Shown here: one piece after another, positions 42,961 to 54,199 of the stretch | Layout: each line of letters opens with the position of its first letter | How positions within the stretch are numbered: position 1 is the stretch's first letter | Assembly: GCA_905221605.1 (NCBI GenBank) | Contig: CAJNDS010000524.1 | Location: 124,001-188,000, forward strand | DNA: 64,000 nt | Reading direction: 5' to 3' | DNA from: Symbiodinium natans | Taxonomy: Eukaryota; Sar; Dinophyceae; Suessiales; Symbiodiniaceae | The notes under the pieces: generated by a model | Told to the model about the DNA's origin: nothing | The model's input: the letters and a program-made list of their open reading frames with translations, nothing else | Databases searched by the model: none | Program-made: the position numbers and the translations under genes

Positions 42961-44444
42961 ATGTCCGAGCTGAACAAGTCACTCCTGGAGGCTGCATCAA
43001 TGTTGAACTTGGAAGCAATCCAAAAGCTACTAGCATCGGGAGCGGATGCTGCTTACATCGATGATCCGGATGGTGTCTGGGGCTCCAAATCCAAGAAAGG
43101 CCCCTTGCATGTCGCTTTGCGAGCGCGCCCCTTCAAGTCAGATGAGGCCGCTTCCTCATACCGAGAGCAGCTGAACCATTGGAAGGCTGTTGTAGGAACG
43201 CTGATTGATGCAAAGGCTGATGTCAACGTTCAGAGTGAGGAGTACGATTGGCGAGGTTGCGGCCATACTTGTAGCGCCTTTGACCTTGCCATTCCGTACG
43301 CAATCCAGGATACACACTTCTTGGAGCTCTTCCTGAATGCCGGAGCAGATCCAAACACACGAAGCATCCATGATGTGCATTCCATGCGAACCGACGGTCG
43401 AAGCGATGTGCCAACTCTTCACACGGCAGTGGATGGAGGCAATCTGCATGCCGTGAAGGCCTTGCTTGACCGTGGCGCAGATGCGGATGCCTGGTCGCTA
43501 GAGCAGTTCTTCAACGAGCGAGGATTCAACAGACACACAGAGCCTTGGCATATCTTGGTGGGGGCGGCCCTTTCCGGGCTGGTGCAGCGATTGCTGTGTA
43601 TGAGTACATGTGCAAGATGATCTAAGTTGCATCTGATTCGTCGGTTGTGCTAGCTGCTAGTCTGCGTCTGGCATTACTAAAAGGACATTCTCTGAGCGGG
43701 TGTGCTGGTTTTGCAAGTAGGTTTTCGTCTTTGACACTACAGCATGAAGGGCTCGCGAACCGGCAGCAGCACGAATTTCCATGCCGTTGCCTCTTGTGCT
43801 CCAGGAAGAAACGGCTCTCCACCGGGCTTCCAGCAGCAGCACTTGTGCTGTAGAGATGTGCACAGCGCTCCTGGCCAGCGGCGCCAGTGCACCTTGTCTG
43901 AGATCTCTTAAGGCTGCTTCAGAGTAGCAAAAGGGACCTTCAAGACCTTTGAGTCCGTGAGTGTACTTGAGTTTGTGTGGTGATGGATGCTGGTGATACC
44001 AAGGTCAACGCTGTGCGGAAGAGGCTTGAACTCGAGAACTCTGGAGTGCAATCTCAAACAAATGATCCGCGTTCTGACAACTTCGTTTCATCTGTCATTT
44101 GCGTGCCTGTCGAAGAGACTGCTCTCCACATTGCACTTGTGGAGCGAAAGCCCGACCTTGTGACCATGCTTGTCTGTGCTGGTGCAGACCCCAGCCTGCA
44201 ACGGAAGCGGGGCCAATCAATGATGTCCTGCGAAGATTTGTGCCAGGGCCATGAGGATCTGAAGAAAGCTTTGGGAGCAGAGTGGACCCCGGAGACCCAC
44301 AAGCATTTCCCTGCTGGAGTCCGCGCTACGGTAAAAACAGCATTCATGGTTGCTCAGCGGCAGAACTGGCCAAAGACTGTACTCTTCAAGGTGTGTGCAA
44401 TGTTTGCTGGCCCGTCAAAGCCGGACATCGCAGTCCTGGCTTGA
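42961..44444 (+). CDS. Ankyrin-repeat protein, two exons
   Basis: The first exon starts at ATG 42961 and encodes about 210 residues with four ankyrin-type repeats (LLEAASMLNLEAIQKLLASG, then VGTLIDAKADVNVQ, LELFLNAGADPNT, and TLHTAVDGGNLHAVKALLDR). It runs into an unrelated tail at a stop at 43618-43620. The second exon, about 43972-44444, continues with another repeat (TALHIALVERKPDLVTMLVC then AGADPSLQ) and a C-terminal part containing ATVKTAFMVAQRQNWP. The intron lies between about 43580 and 43971, and its exact donor is not fixed. Ankyrin repeats mediate protein binding. No enzymatic domain is seen, so the partner and role are unknown. The neighbouring EF-hand exons suggest a possible calcium link. 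Confidence 0.75.
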
Positions 44445-44945
44445 GAATTGGATGCAAATTAAGCTGCATATACCTGCATGGTGTTCCTGCAAAGTTACAT
44501 TTGCACCCTGATCTGCTGTCTCTAGTCAGATGGCACCGCAATGTTCCTTTGAACGTTAGTCGAAACGTTTGTAACAGTTTGTAGTCTAGATGCCGTGAGC
44601 TGAACTTTTAACTTGGACGGCGGCTGCGGATCATGTACAGCATGTCAGCAGCGGAGAGTCATTTGAAGAGCTGACGAAAACAAGAGTGTTCCCGTGTGCA
44701 AGACCAAGGTGACCGGAAGATCTTTTAGAGCTGCTGGAGGAACCCGTGCTTCTCAAAAGTGGCCAGACTGATTTTCCCACGTGATCCAAGGATCGTGAAA
44801 GAAACAGGCCAGAAGCCTGGGGCCGTTTGACTCACTCGTTCGGCGCATGCTTGCGTAGCTGTCAGGCAAAGCCCGAGAGGCACGGATTCATCAGGTGCGG
44901 TGGACAGCAACATAGGTGATCTGCACTGTGGTACTCGGGCACAAG

Positions 44946-45260
44946 ACACCGAGGCATTCAACAAATACGACTCGACCAAAGATGGCATGCTCAACATCGG
45001 CGAGCTTACCAATGCCCTCAAGGTGGACCTTTAGAATGCTGGGATGAAGCAAGAGTCTTGCGGGAGTGAAGGTGTTGGGAAGCTTCTCAAACGACGAAGT
45101 GCGCCATGTCCGCCGGAGCCCCTAAGAGCTCTCAACAAATGCTCACGATTTGGATGCCATCGCTGCAAGAGGGTGCCATCGGCCAAACTCGGTCAGCTGA
45201 GGTGATGACTTGGACAAAAGCGGCGACGGCGCGGTTTCATACGAGGAGTGGCTTTCTGAG
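44946..45260 (+). CDS. Two EF-hand exons (partial gene)
   Basis: The exon at 44946-45022 reads EAFNKYDSTKDGMLNIGELT, where the loop DSTKDGMLNIGE satisfies the EF-hand pattern. It follows an AG, and a GT donor after LTNALK would end it before a stop. A second exon, starting after AG at 45201, reads DDLDKSGDGAVSYEEWL with loop DKSGDGAVSYEE, also canonical. Paired EF-hands like these are typical of calmodulin-like or calcium-regulated proteins. The frame after 45260 is open to 45617 but motif-free, so the exon end is uncertain. Upstream exons were not found. Confidence 0.65.
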
Positions 45261-45619
45261 CAGAAAGCGAAGAGAGGAGAGCAGATTGTGTTATCAAGAT
45301 CTCGGGAGGTGGTCAGTTTGGCCATGGCTCGGAAATCGCTGAGGTTTCGCACCTGGATCCATGCGGGCAAAGGGAGAAAGGAGGTCTTGAAGGCCAAGGC
45401 CATCTTGGCCCCCAGTGCTACTCGGCATTTCTATTTTGGCCAAAACAATAACACAATTGGCTTCATTGAGTCGAGCACACCTGGTGCAGATGGTGACTTA
45501 AGGATGGTGATGGCCTCGAAGCAGTGTTCTACAACTTCTGCGGCCCTGGGCATGCCGCGAAGCTGCACCTTTCAGCTGCCAGAGGAGGGAACCGCTACCT
45601 GGTCTCTGCCTCCTTGAGC

Positions 45620-48600
45620 TTTCTGCGAGGCAGATTTGTCTGGCACCAACTTCCATCGGCTTTGTAAGGCCTGTGCGGAGAGCTGAAGGTTCATTTGGCA
45701 AGTACCACGGCTCTTTGCCACGCAGTCTCTGTTTGGTATACGGTGTGTGTGTAGGACTGTGTGTAGGACTGCCACATCCTGGATGACAAGCTCGACACGG
45801 CATCTGCAGCCAGCCCAGCTAGAGTGCCAACATCCATTCGAGTCACCTGTCATATGGCGTATATGGCACCATCAGGTGGACCTTGTGTTTTCTGATTCTC
45901 GGGTGAAGGCAGAGCTGCTTGCACAAGAATCCTAGCCTGTGTGGAAGCCCGTCCAGCTTGGAGCAAGCAAGTAAGACAAACGAGAAGGATCATTCGGCAC
46001 GCAACATTGACTTCCTCCAGTTCGAGATAGCGTCGGAAACCCGGAGAAGCGGTGGATGCTCCATGACGCTCCACATCTTCCTAAAAGGCACATCATGAGC
46101 ACGTGATGAGCACATGATGAAGGCTGGAACTTCTGGCAGAGAGGAAAGGCGTCAAGAGGCAAATCCTCCGCAATGCTGTGAGCCACTCAGTTTTTGGCCT
46201 TCAGCGCTTGTCCAGCTGCGCCTCGAGAGGTGGCACATGCTGTTTGTGGGCAGGTGCTTGTGCAAGGACATCCGGAGTCGCACAACAAGTCCCCAGGGCA
46301 TGAGGACTGGCCGGCTCGCAGTACTCAGGTACATGCAGCATGTTGCTGACTCCGTGTGTGCGGAGGACCTCGCAGATTCTGCAAAGAAGAGGTCGGCTTG
46401 AAGAGCTCTTGTGTGGCAGGGTGAAGATGGGAGTGAACAGCAGTGATCAGCCACGAGTCAACATATGAGCCATGCTGCATCAGCAGTAGTTCAGCTTGCA
46501 GCAGTCAAAGCAGTCTCAAGATGGCAAGCTTCTTTCGCTTTATCATATCGACAAAGCTCACGGTGTTATCGTTACAGGCGCTGCAGCTTGACGGGCCTGG
46601 ATCCTGCGGGGGTGTCGGCAGGTGCGGAGTAATGCAAAAGCAACACGTTTGAAGATTGGTGTCCTCCCTCAATGTAGCCTGGGCTTCGTAGCCCAAACCT
46701 TCCAGACGCAGGAGTCTGTTGCGCTGCCGCGGGAAAGAATAGTAACCAATAGTAACCAAGTGCGCTGAACCAGTGAGCTGGTAAATGCTGATATTCTGGC
46801 ACAGTTGCCGAGATTTGAACCTTCGCTGGAACTTCCCTGCAGTTCTGGAAAAGAAGAAGCCCATGCGATGCAGCAGCCAGAAGCGTGTGGCATCGCTGAT
46901 TAGGCTGAACCCTGGCCGCACGCCTTGCAACTCAAAGGAATTTCAACACAACTGCTGACGTTCATGCTTGCCAGCATTCAGGACGCAGCATGAAACTCCT
47001 GGAAAGGAGTCGTGGAGAAGAGCACCTGCCTGAGTTGCAGTTGCAAACTGTGGCTCCGTGATGCCGCGCTTCCTGCCATTCCGGTTCTCAGGATGTGGAC
47101 AACACCAAGCTTTGGAGAGTTTTCGGTTTCGGGCTTACAAGAGATCCTGGGTGCCCCCCATGGTCAACTTGGGAGTTCCTTACAATTGTCGGTTTTACAA
47201 CTTCGAGGCTTGCACACGCCTGCTGGGCGCAACTTGAAGAAGCTCTATGAAGCGCCATACGTTGCACCATCGCCTTGCGGACGCGACCTTGCGGCATATC
47301 ACGGTCTTGTCACTTCCGCGCATGTTGTGTCTATGCACGGACCGCTTCAGTTCAGTTCGGTCGTGGCTCTTAACGTGATTTTGGCGGGCTTCTGGCAAGC
47401 CTACAGGTGATTGATTCTGGCTTTTTTGGGTCAGGCAAGCGGCATGAGCACACTTGGTCCAACCCTTTCCTTGCGATGAGTTCCGAGAACGGCGTTAGCG
47501 CCGGCAGCCTGGTGCCCAGTTGGTTGTATCTCTTTGAGCTCGCAGCCTGGCAACTTTAGGGAAGAAAAGGCTACGGCTAAGAAAGATCACAGTGGACTTG
47601 GCAGGCCCTCCCCCACAGATGCACAAAGGGCGTCCGCTGCCAAGGCAACGGTATTTCAGCTGTCGTTCAAGCTGTCACTGCTTGCTTCGAGATTCGAGCC
47701 CCAGGCAGGCATGGTGAGCAAGAAGTGCCCCATGGGACGATGCCGCTGCGCTGCTGACGGGCCTGGTGGTGACGTAGCTTAGCGCGCCTGCAAGCGTGCG
47801 GGAGCTGACATCCGAGGCCAAGCGTTTTTTTTTTGGCATTTTGTTTTTTGCATTTTGTATATGCAGGTTACAAGCCTGCCCATCCGGCTCTGAGGAGCAG
47901 ACTTTTAAACACAGCCAAGCTGTGCACAAAGAAGTGCCCCCCCAACAAAAAAGGAAGACAGGCTCACGTTGATGCAGCCTAAAAATCTCAGTTGGGGCAT
48001 CCTGCAGAGAAAGGGGATCTTCGAAGAAGCACCCTTTCCTGCTTTGAGATAGGTCTCCGTGGCCCTGTTTAGTCCATTGCCGGGCGGCAGTGCCGATGGG
48101 CTTGAGCCAGAAAGGAAGGGTCCTGGGGAGTCCTGCGCATGATGCCTGGGATCTGTGGCTGCGCATGCGCAGGGAATGTAGCCGCTGAAGCCTCAGCCGA
48201 TGCTGCTGTCAGGTTCACCTTTTGCGATTCAAGCTGCTGAAGAGCAAGTACGAGTTCTGGCTTGGGAAGGTGTTGCTCGTAGTTCGAAGCAAGCCCGTCT
48301 GCCCGTGTTGTGCCGGCCTTTTGCTCCTGGAAGGTTCCAGACGTGAGCCAACTCAGTGCACGCATAAAGGACGGGCGCGCTCATGAGGCTTACCTGTGTG
48401 GCTTCGCTGTTGTCATTCCAGTGTTATCGCCGCTTGACGAATGCGATGCAGGAGCTGTCCCCGGACGTGCCGATACTTGTGTCACGGCTTCAGCGCGCAT
48501 CAGGGGACATGGCTCCTCATGCTGTATGGCAGACTGGTTGTTTGTTTGTGGGACGGCTCTTCTGTCTGTGTGTAGATAACGGAATCTCCCAGCATGAGAG

Positions 48601-48900
48601 CATGACTTGTCCAATGCTGACTGCAAGGTCATCTGTAGTTTGCTTACAAAAGTCATAAGAGTTGAACAGGGCCCTTCCGAAGGCTTGAGAAGCAGGCCTC
48701 ACCAAAAGGTTGACGCATGAAGCCATGGAGCCTGACCTGCAGATCTGGCCGAGCAGTGCTGCTCGCATCAGGCCCACATTCAAGGTTCTTCCTGTGTTGG
48801 GGATAGTGTGCTGACGCAGAGTGCCAATAGAACCTCAACAGCAATGTAGCTTGCATGTGAGTGCACCTACGTGGTCGTGATCGCCAGCTTGGGTCAAGCC
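45620..48900. other. Stretch with weak exon-like segments only
   Basis: No gene is recognised. Plus-strand 46195-46400 (containing RLERWHMLFVGRCLCKDIRS and LAVLRYMQHVADSVCAEDLA) and 48383-48540 (containing RRLTNAMQELSPDVPILVSR) look protein-like and may be exons. The rest holds short frames, a run of T (47826-47834) and no arrays. Confidence 0.35.
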
Positions 48901-48922
48901 AGGGTTTGGCCAGCTGTTGCCC

Positions 48923-51711
48923 ATGATGGCACAGGCAAGGGATATATCTCCGCTTCCAGATGCTGAGCGCCCGCCGCTGATGGAGTTTCCCGTTGCAGAG
49001 AAAGCAGTTGAGGCCGGGAAGTCGAGTTGTCATCCCACGTCTCGTTTTTGGTCGTCGGCTCTTCTTGCTACATGCTCTGCTGCCCTGGGCGCTACTTTGG
49101 TGATGTCCCTCAATAGCCCAGTGGTGCACCCTGGCAGCTTACCTTCATGCAACCGTTATGGCCGAAACCAATCGGACCCGGTTCGCTTCTACAGCTCTCG
49201 TGCCAGCGAGGCTCTCGGAGAACTCAGCTTGGCAGAGGTGCAGGGCGTGTCATCATGGTTCATGGCCCACACTGGTGCCAAGCCAGCCCGCAGCGACCCA
49301 TCGGTCGAGAAGTGGCTGGCGGGGCCTTCCGCCGTAGAGCTCCTGCGCCCAGCCAAGAAGGCCACGCTGGCTTACCTGGATGGCCAGGGTCCCAAGCCGC
49401 CCCGATTCGCCCGGGTGACCGTGAACACCAAGTCCACCGTGGTGGAGTACAAGGTGGGGCCGCTGGGCCCCTCCGGCCCTTTGCCGAACGCCACGATCCA
49501 GGAGCTTGTTCCTGCTGGGAGCATCCCATATTCCAAGCGGCCGGGCTTTGAAGAGACCAATCTTCTTGGTGGCTTGTACAACAAAACTGTCGAAGGGATG
49601 GGCAGCTTGCTGATTGAAGCCTTTGGCAAGATTTGGCCGTGTTTGGAGGGCAAGGGAGGCTATGTGCCTGGAAAAGGCATTGCTGGATACTTGCCGCGCA
49701 ATGATGCCCTCGCTCCTGCCGGAACCCGGCGGGTTCGCGTTAAGAGCAATTTGCAGCCTCCACCCCCATCTCGCCCTGATGCCCAGTGGCTGTATCCCAT
49801 CCCCTTCGACTTCGAGGTGAACATGACCTCCTGGGACGTGTCGGAGTGGACGGTGAGCCACATCACCTTCTGCGGCCAAGGCCCCTTCAATTCCACCGTC
49901 GAGGTGCTGGCGGCCCATGCTGGAGGCCAGCTGAAGGTTTGCCACCCCGAGCTGGCCATTGGGGACTGGGACACTCCTCAGCAGGAGTCGCCTGCGAAGG
50001 GCGGATCGCGCAGCCAGAGCCAAGACCAGGGCGTGGCCTGGGGCCCCTGGACCTTCTCCGTCACGCAGCGTCCCTCCACTGGTGTGGCCATCACTGACAT
50101 CAAGTTCCGTGGTGAGCGCATTGCCTATGAGCTTGCTGTGATGGATTCCCAGGCAATCTATGGGGGGGCGGTCAGGGATCAGTTCATGTACTCGGACTCG
50201 GCCTACACGATGTCCCAGTGGAGCACGTCTTTGGAGCCAGGCGTCGACTGCCCGGAGGATGCGACCTTCCTCTCTGCAGTGAACTGGATGGGCCCGGACA
50301 TGTACAAGGCTCCGGATCCGAGCAAGTCCAACACTTTCTGGCCCATCTGCGTCTTTCACTGGGATGAGGACCACGAAATCTGGAGGCATATGGATGGTGG
50401 AAAGACGCGTGGATACGTCCGGAAGACGGTTCTCGTCAGGTCGATTGCCACTGTTGGCAACTACGACTACATCATGGATGTAAAGTTCCGCGAGGACAGC
50501 ACCTTGCAGCCACGGAACCTTCAAAGACCCAAGCTCTCGGAACCCGACCCTACCGGGCCACTACTGTAAGCACAGCCAAGGTAAACCCATGTAAGCCCTA
50601 AGCGGCTTCTAGCCCCACGGCCTGTTGGTGAGGATGGTGAAATCAATGTGGAAACCCGCTTCGCCGGCTATCCTGAAACCCGCTTCACGGGTGTGGGCGA
50701 ATCAAGATTCTCGACGATCGTCCGTCCGGGCGTTGCTGGAATTGTTCACACCCACAGTGTTGCCTGGAAGGTAGACCTGGAAATCGCTGGAAGCAAGAAT
50801 GCCCTCCAGGTCACTGAAGTGCGTGAGCATGAATCCTCTGGACTTGGAGTTGAATGGAAGGCGGATCCCAATGAACAGCGCTTTCCCACCAAAATCCTGG
50901 AGCAGCGATACGTGGATCGGGAGGGCGCGGGACGTTCAACATTCGTTGCAGATCCCATGGTGCCCAAAGCCTGGGCCATCGTCAACCGCAACACCTCCTC
51001 GAGCCCTGAAAAGAGCGCTCTCAATCCTCGTGGCTACCGTATCGAGCTGCTTGGCTTCTCCACAGGCCAGGTGCACTCGGCAACGCATCCCTTCGTTCAA
51101 TCGATGCCGTGGACCAAGTACCATCTTGCTGTCACACAGTACCAGGCGCGGCCCCAAGTGGCTCCGTGACATGCGTTGGCATTGGTTCGCACGTGAGTTT
51201 GAGTGAAGCGTGCAGGACCACGAGTACCGACCCTCATCGCCATACGTGTGGCTAGGCAGCAGCCGGGACTACTGTTCCACAACATGCGCGACGCACATGC
51301 TTGTCAGTAGCACAGAAGATGAGCTCAGGAACTTTGATGGCCTGAAGCCATGGAAGGATCAGTATGCTCAGGATTTAGATGTTTTCTTGAGCAACAATGC
51401 CGCTTGGATTGGTTTTGGTGGCAGTTGCAAGCGGATGCGTGCGCCACTGCACGAATTTTGGGCATGGTCCGCTTGCCAAGGAGTCGCTCATGGACGAAGA
51501 CCTGGTTGCTTGGATCGGGTTGAACAAGGACCTGCTGGGGCGCAATTCTGTCAAACGGTACTGGTAGCCGCATGGTTGCGAACTGCTCCAGGAGCACATC
51601 GTCCGTCAAGAAGACATTCCGCTTGTTTCCAACTTCGGTGTATCATTCTCGCTGCAGCCGTGGAACTACTTCGAGCTCAACACGGCTTCGAATCCTCCTG
51701 AATCTGCATAG
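48923..51711 (+). CDS. Copper amine oxidase, five exons, membrane-anchored
   Basis: Exons 48923-50494, 50633-51145, 51216-51398, 51481-51528 and 51592-51711 join in phase 0 to 811 residues, the size of large eukaryotic family members. The enzyme class oxidises primary amines to aldehydes with release of ammonia and hydrogen peroxide, using copper and topaquinone. Residues 44-63 form an uncleaved-looking hydrophobic anchor, so the catalytic part is probably lumenal or extracellular. The catalytic base lies in YSDSAYTM (D425), the topaquinone tyrosine in TVGNYDY (Y514), and the copper ligands in HTH (H563, H565) and HIVRQED (H774). All are intact. The C-terminal LVSNFGVSFSLQPWNYF segment is typical. 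ATG 48923 is the first ATG of the open frame, and an earlier exon cannot be excluded. The substrate cannot be told from sequence. Confidence 0.93.
50495..50632 (+). other. Amine oxidase intron 1 (GA-AG)
   Basis: Donor CGCGAG then GACAGC, acceptor GGTGAG then GATGGT, 138 bp, phase 0. The sequence GAGGA is present at both ends, so the junction is ambiguous by a few bases. Removing it restores REDGEINVETRF in the middle of the conserved domain. Confidence 0.85.
51146..51215 (+). other. Amine oxidase intron 2 (GC-AG)
   Basis: Donor TACCAG then GCGCGG, acceptor GTGCAG then GACCAC, 70 bp, phase 0. It restores LAVTQYQDHEYRPSS. Without splicing a TGA at 51167 ends the protein before the third copper ligand. 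Confidence 0.85.
51399..51480 (+). other. Amine oxidase intron 3 (GC-AG)
   Basis: Donor AACAAT then GCCGCT, acceptor GCCAAG then GAGTCG, 82 bp, phase 0. It restores FLSNNESLMDEDLVAW, a conserved family segment. Confidence 0.85.
51529..51591 (+). other. Amine oxidase intron 4 (GA-AG)
   Basis: Donor AACAAG then GACCTG, acceptor CTCCAG then GAGCAC, 63 bp, phase 0. It contains an in-frame TAG, so splicing is needed to reach the HIVRQED copper-ligand segment. Confidence 0.85.
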
Positions 51712-53290
51712 GCAGAGTTTAAAGGCCATCCTTGCCTGTGAGCCTGGCATCTTCCGTGGCCGGCAGCAGATCCCTTGTTGAGTGCAATGTCCCCCCCCAT
51801 ATGTCCCCTAGGCCCTATAGGCCCCAGATCCCGCAGGGATCATCTTTGGAACTTGTCCAGCCGACCACCTTCAGGCTTGTAGACCAGACCCAGTGGCTGA
51901 ATCGGTGAGAAAAGGGGAGGGGCGGTGTGAGGGCCAGTGGGCCCCCGGGCCCGTGATTTTAGGGTGAGGTTTTTCCGACCGGAGGCCGGCACCATGCCAG
52001 CCTTGTGGATCGTGGCGAGGGGATGCAGTTCTCGAGGCCCAGGGGAAGGGTCGAAGATGGACCGAGGGTTCAAGAGTGAGACAGTGGTGGTTTCTCTGTT
52101 AGGCACCTTGTCGACCGCCGTGTGTTGCACGTGGTTGGCGGCTTCGGTGGAGCGGGCACGCTCCTCATTCTAGCATCATAGCAGTGCCACATAGTGCCAC
52201 TGACATGGGACTGGAGAGGCGCCCTTTCCTACAAGAAGCACGCCAAGCACAAGATGCTGGCGGCTAAGGTTGGGGCATTTGCAGATGGTCAGGAGCTACA
52301 ATGATTTAATGAGCCTTTGTCACGGTCACATATGGTCATGAGTCATGAGGTTGGGACCTGGATGGCCTTGTGGCGGCAGTGGCGGCATCTCGGAGATGAA
52401 ACACAAGGGGGTTCTGTTCGGTGGCTGCTGGGTGGACTCTTGTCTCAGTGGGCGCATCGTCTGCTGCAGGCAAAGGCGGCGATGTTGTGGTCAAAGTGCC
52501 TGGGCAGAACCTGAAGAAAGTTGTCCGAAAGTAGAAGTTCTTGAACTTATGGCTTTGTTGTGCTTTCTTGGCCACACTTCTTGACTGGTACTGCTGCATT
52601 GACAAGCAACATGAGAGAACTTCTGGATGATTCTGCGCAAGTCACGAAAGCTCCCCCTGTGGGAGCTTCGTTCAATACCTCACAAAGTGAGCCTGGGGTT
52701 ATCGGGGTGGGTGCGGGGGGGGGGGGTGGGGGGAGTTTGGTGGGTTTTTTCGGCTATCCCCGGTCTGGTGCCGGGAAAACCATTGTTGCCAAGGGGGCCT
52801 GTTTTGGGCTAGATTTGGGTTTCTTTGTTAAGTGTTTTTCTGAGACGTTCGAAGGAGAAGCGGGGCCCCCCTGATGCTGCTGATGCCTGGGTGTGGTGCC
52901 TGATGCTGCTGATGCTGGCCGTATCGTGCGGCCACATGCTTCGCTGGGGCCTCTCTGTTCCTGTAAGCTCCGTGTCCCCAGTCCTAGGCCTACTAGAGCT
53001 TTCGTCCCAGCCCGTGGCTCTCAAGTATCAGTGGGGTGATCAGCTGTTCTCAGGGGGTAGGCCCGGGTAGGCCACCCTTATAGACCATTGACTAGAGTGC
53101 CCAGGCCAGCGGTGCGCATTACAGTCTGGCACACCTCAAAGGGCACGTGCAAGCTCCAAGCGGAGAATCTGGCCGAAAGGGGAATCTAAATGGCGACACC
53201 GGTCAGGCCCACAGCAGATGGCATCATCTTTGCAGTTTGACCTTTGACCTGTCACTTTCAGACTAACCTTCCGAACCTTCCGGACAACTC
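51712..53290. other. Stretch with no recognisable gene
   Basis: Upstream exons of the Obg gene should lie here or further out, but no glycine-rich Obg N-terminal segment could be recognised. 52700-52730 is a G-run that yields a spurious poly-Gly frame. 51785-51835 holds loose CCCTAGGCCCTATAGG words. Confidence 0.4.
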
Positions 53291-53292
53291 AG

Positions 53293-54190
53293 GTCGGGAT
53301 TGCTTTATCGTTGTTCCTCGAGGTGTCACGGTGCGCCAGATGGTCCAGCCGGAAGAGCCAAGCGAACAGGCACCGAAGTTTGTGCGTGGTGAGCTACTGG
53401 CTGATCTCGACAAACCTGGAGACTCCGTTGTGGTTGCGCTTGGGGGCCGGGGTGGTCTCGGAGACTCTGCGTTGCACGCGTCCGTACAGCCTTTCGAGTC
53501 TTTGCGTTTGAATTCTCCGCCACTTTCTGACTGACTCCGTAGACCTGCTGCCGAGGAAACAACATGGCCCGCCCGCATGAAGCTACCTTGGGTGAGCCTG
53601 GCGAGGTGCGCAAAGTCGAGCTTGAGCTTAAGATGGTGGCTGACATTGGTCTGGTAGGCATGCCGAACGCTGGAAAGTCTACCCTCTTAGGGTCTGTGAG
53701 TCGCGCTTGTCCGAAGATTGCGCCCTATCCTTTTACCACCGTTGCCCCGTACGTTGGCAAAGTCCATTTCCTGGATGGCTCTTCAATAACCATCGCTGAT
53801 GTGCCTGGGCTGGTCGAAGGGGCTCACACCGGGGCAGGTTTGGGACATGAGTTCCTGCGCCACTTAGAGAGAACCAAAGTGTTGCTCTACGTGGTGGACT
53901 GCGCGAGATCCTCGGATCCCTTCTCAGATTTCTTGAGCTTGCAGCGAGAAGTCGAAGTCTTTTCTCCAAGCATGGCTTGCAAACCCTGCGCCGTGGTAGC
54001 CACGAAGTGCGATCTGGATCCTCAGCAGACGTTGCCCAAAGTCGACGCTTGGCATATGGGCTGCTTTTCAAGTACATTGTCACATTTGGGGTGTCCCCGT
54101 GCTTGAAGTAGCTTGAAATCTTTGCCTACAGCCATTGCTCAGTGCAAAGCAGGACAATCTGTACCGATTGGTCAAGGATGCAGATGCCTA
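53293..54190 (+). CDS. Obg/CgtA-family GTPase, partial, multi-exon
   Basis: Obg GTPases act in ribosome assembly in bacteria, mitochondria and chloroplasts. The exon at 53293-53460 encodes the end of the Obg fold (GRDCFIVVPRGVTVR, then GELLADLDKPGDSVVVALGG). A GA-AG intron (53461-53555, phase 1) follows, then an exon from 53556 with GEPGEVRKVELELK, Walker A GMPNAGKST, the switch II DVPGLVEGA, and TKCD (about 54002-54013). The SAK (G5) motif follows near 54141 in LLSAKQDNLYRLVK, in another frame, so at least one more intron lies between about 54050 and 54135. The glycine-rich N-terminus is missing upstream, presumably in distant exons. Introns rule out bacterial contamination. An organelle location is likely, but no targeting peptide is visible. 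Confidence 0.85.
53461..53555 (+). other. Obg gene intron (GA-AG)
   Basis: Donor GGTCTCG then GAGACT, acceptor CTGCCGAG then GAAACA, 95 bp, phase 1. Removing it restores GGLGNN followed by ARPHEATLGEPGE, the normal Obg continuity. Confidence 0.8.
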
Positions 54191-54199
54191 TGGTCCGGA

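Noticed and set aside
49253-50524. A 423-codon minus-strand frame
   Set aside because: It lies wholly antisense to exon 1 of the amine oxidase, whose domain match is clear. High GC explains the open antisense frame.
52560-52874. A frame with a Gly run and GYPRSGAGKT that resembles a P-loop
   Set aside because: The glycine run comes from a G homopolymer, the P-loop spacing and surrounding strands do not fit an NTPase, and nothing downstream supports it.
53293-54190. Obg gene as bacterial contamination
   Set aside because: The conserved fold is interrupted by a GA-AG intron and at least one further frame change, which fits a dinoflagellate nuclear gene.
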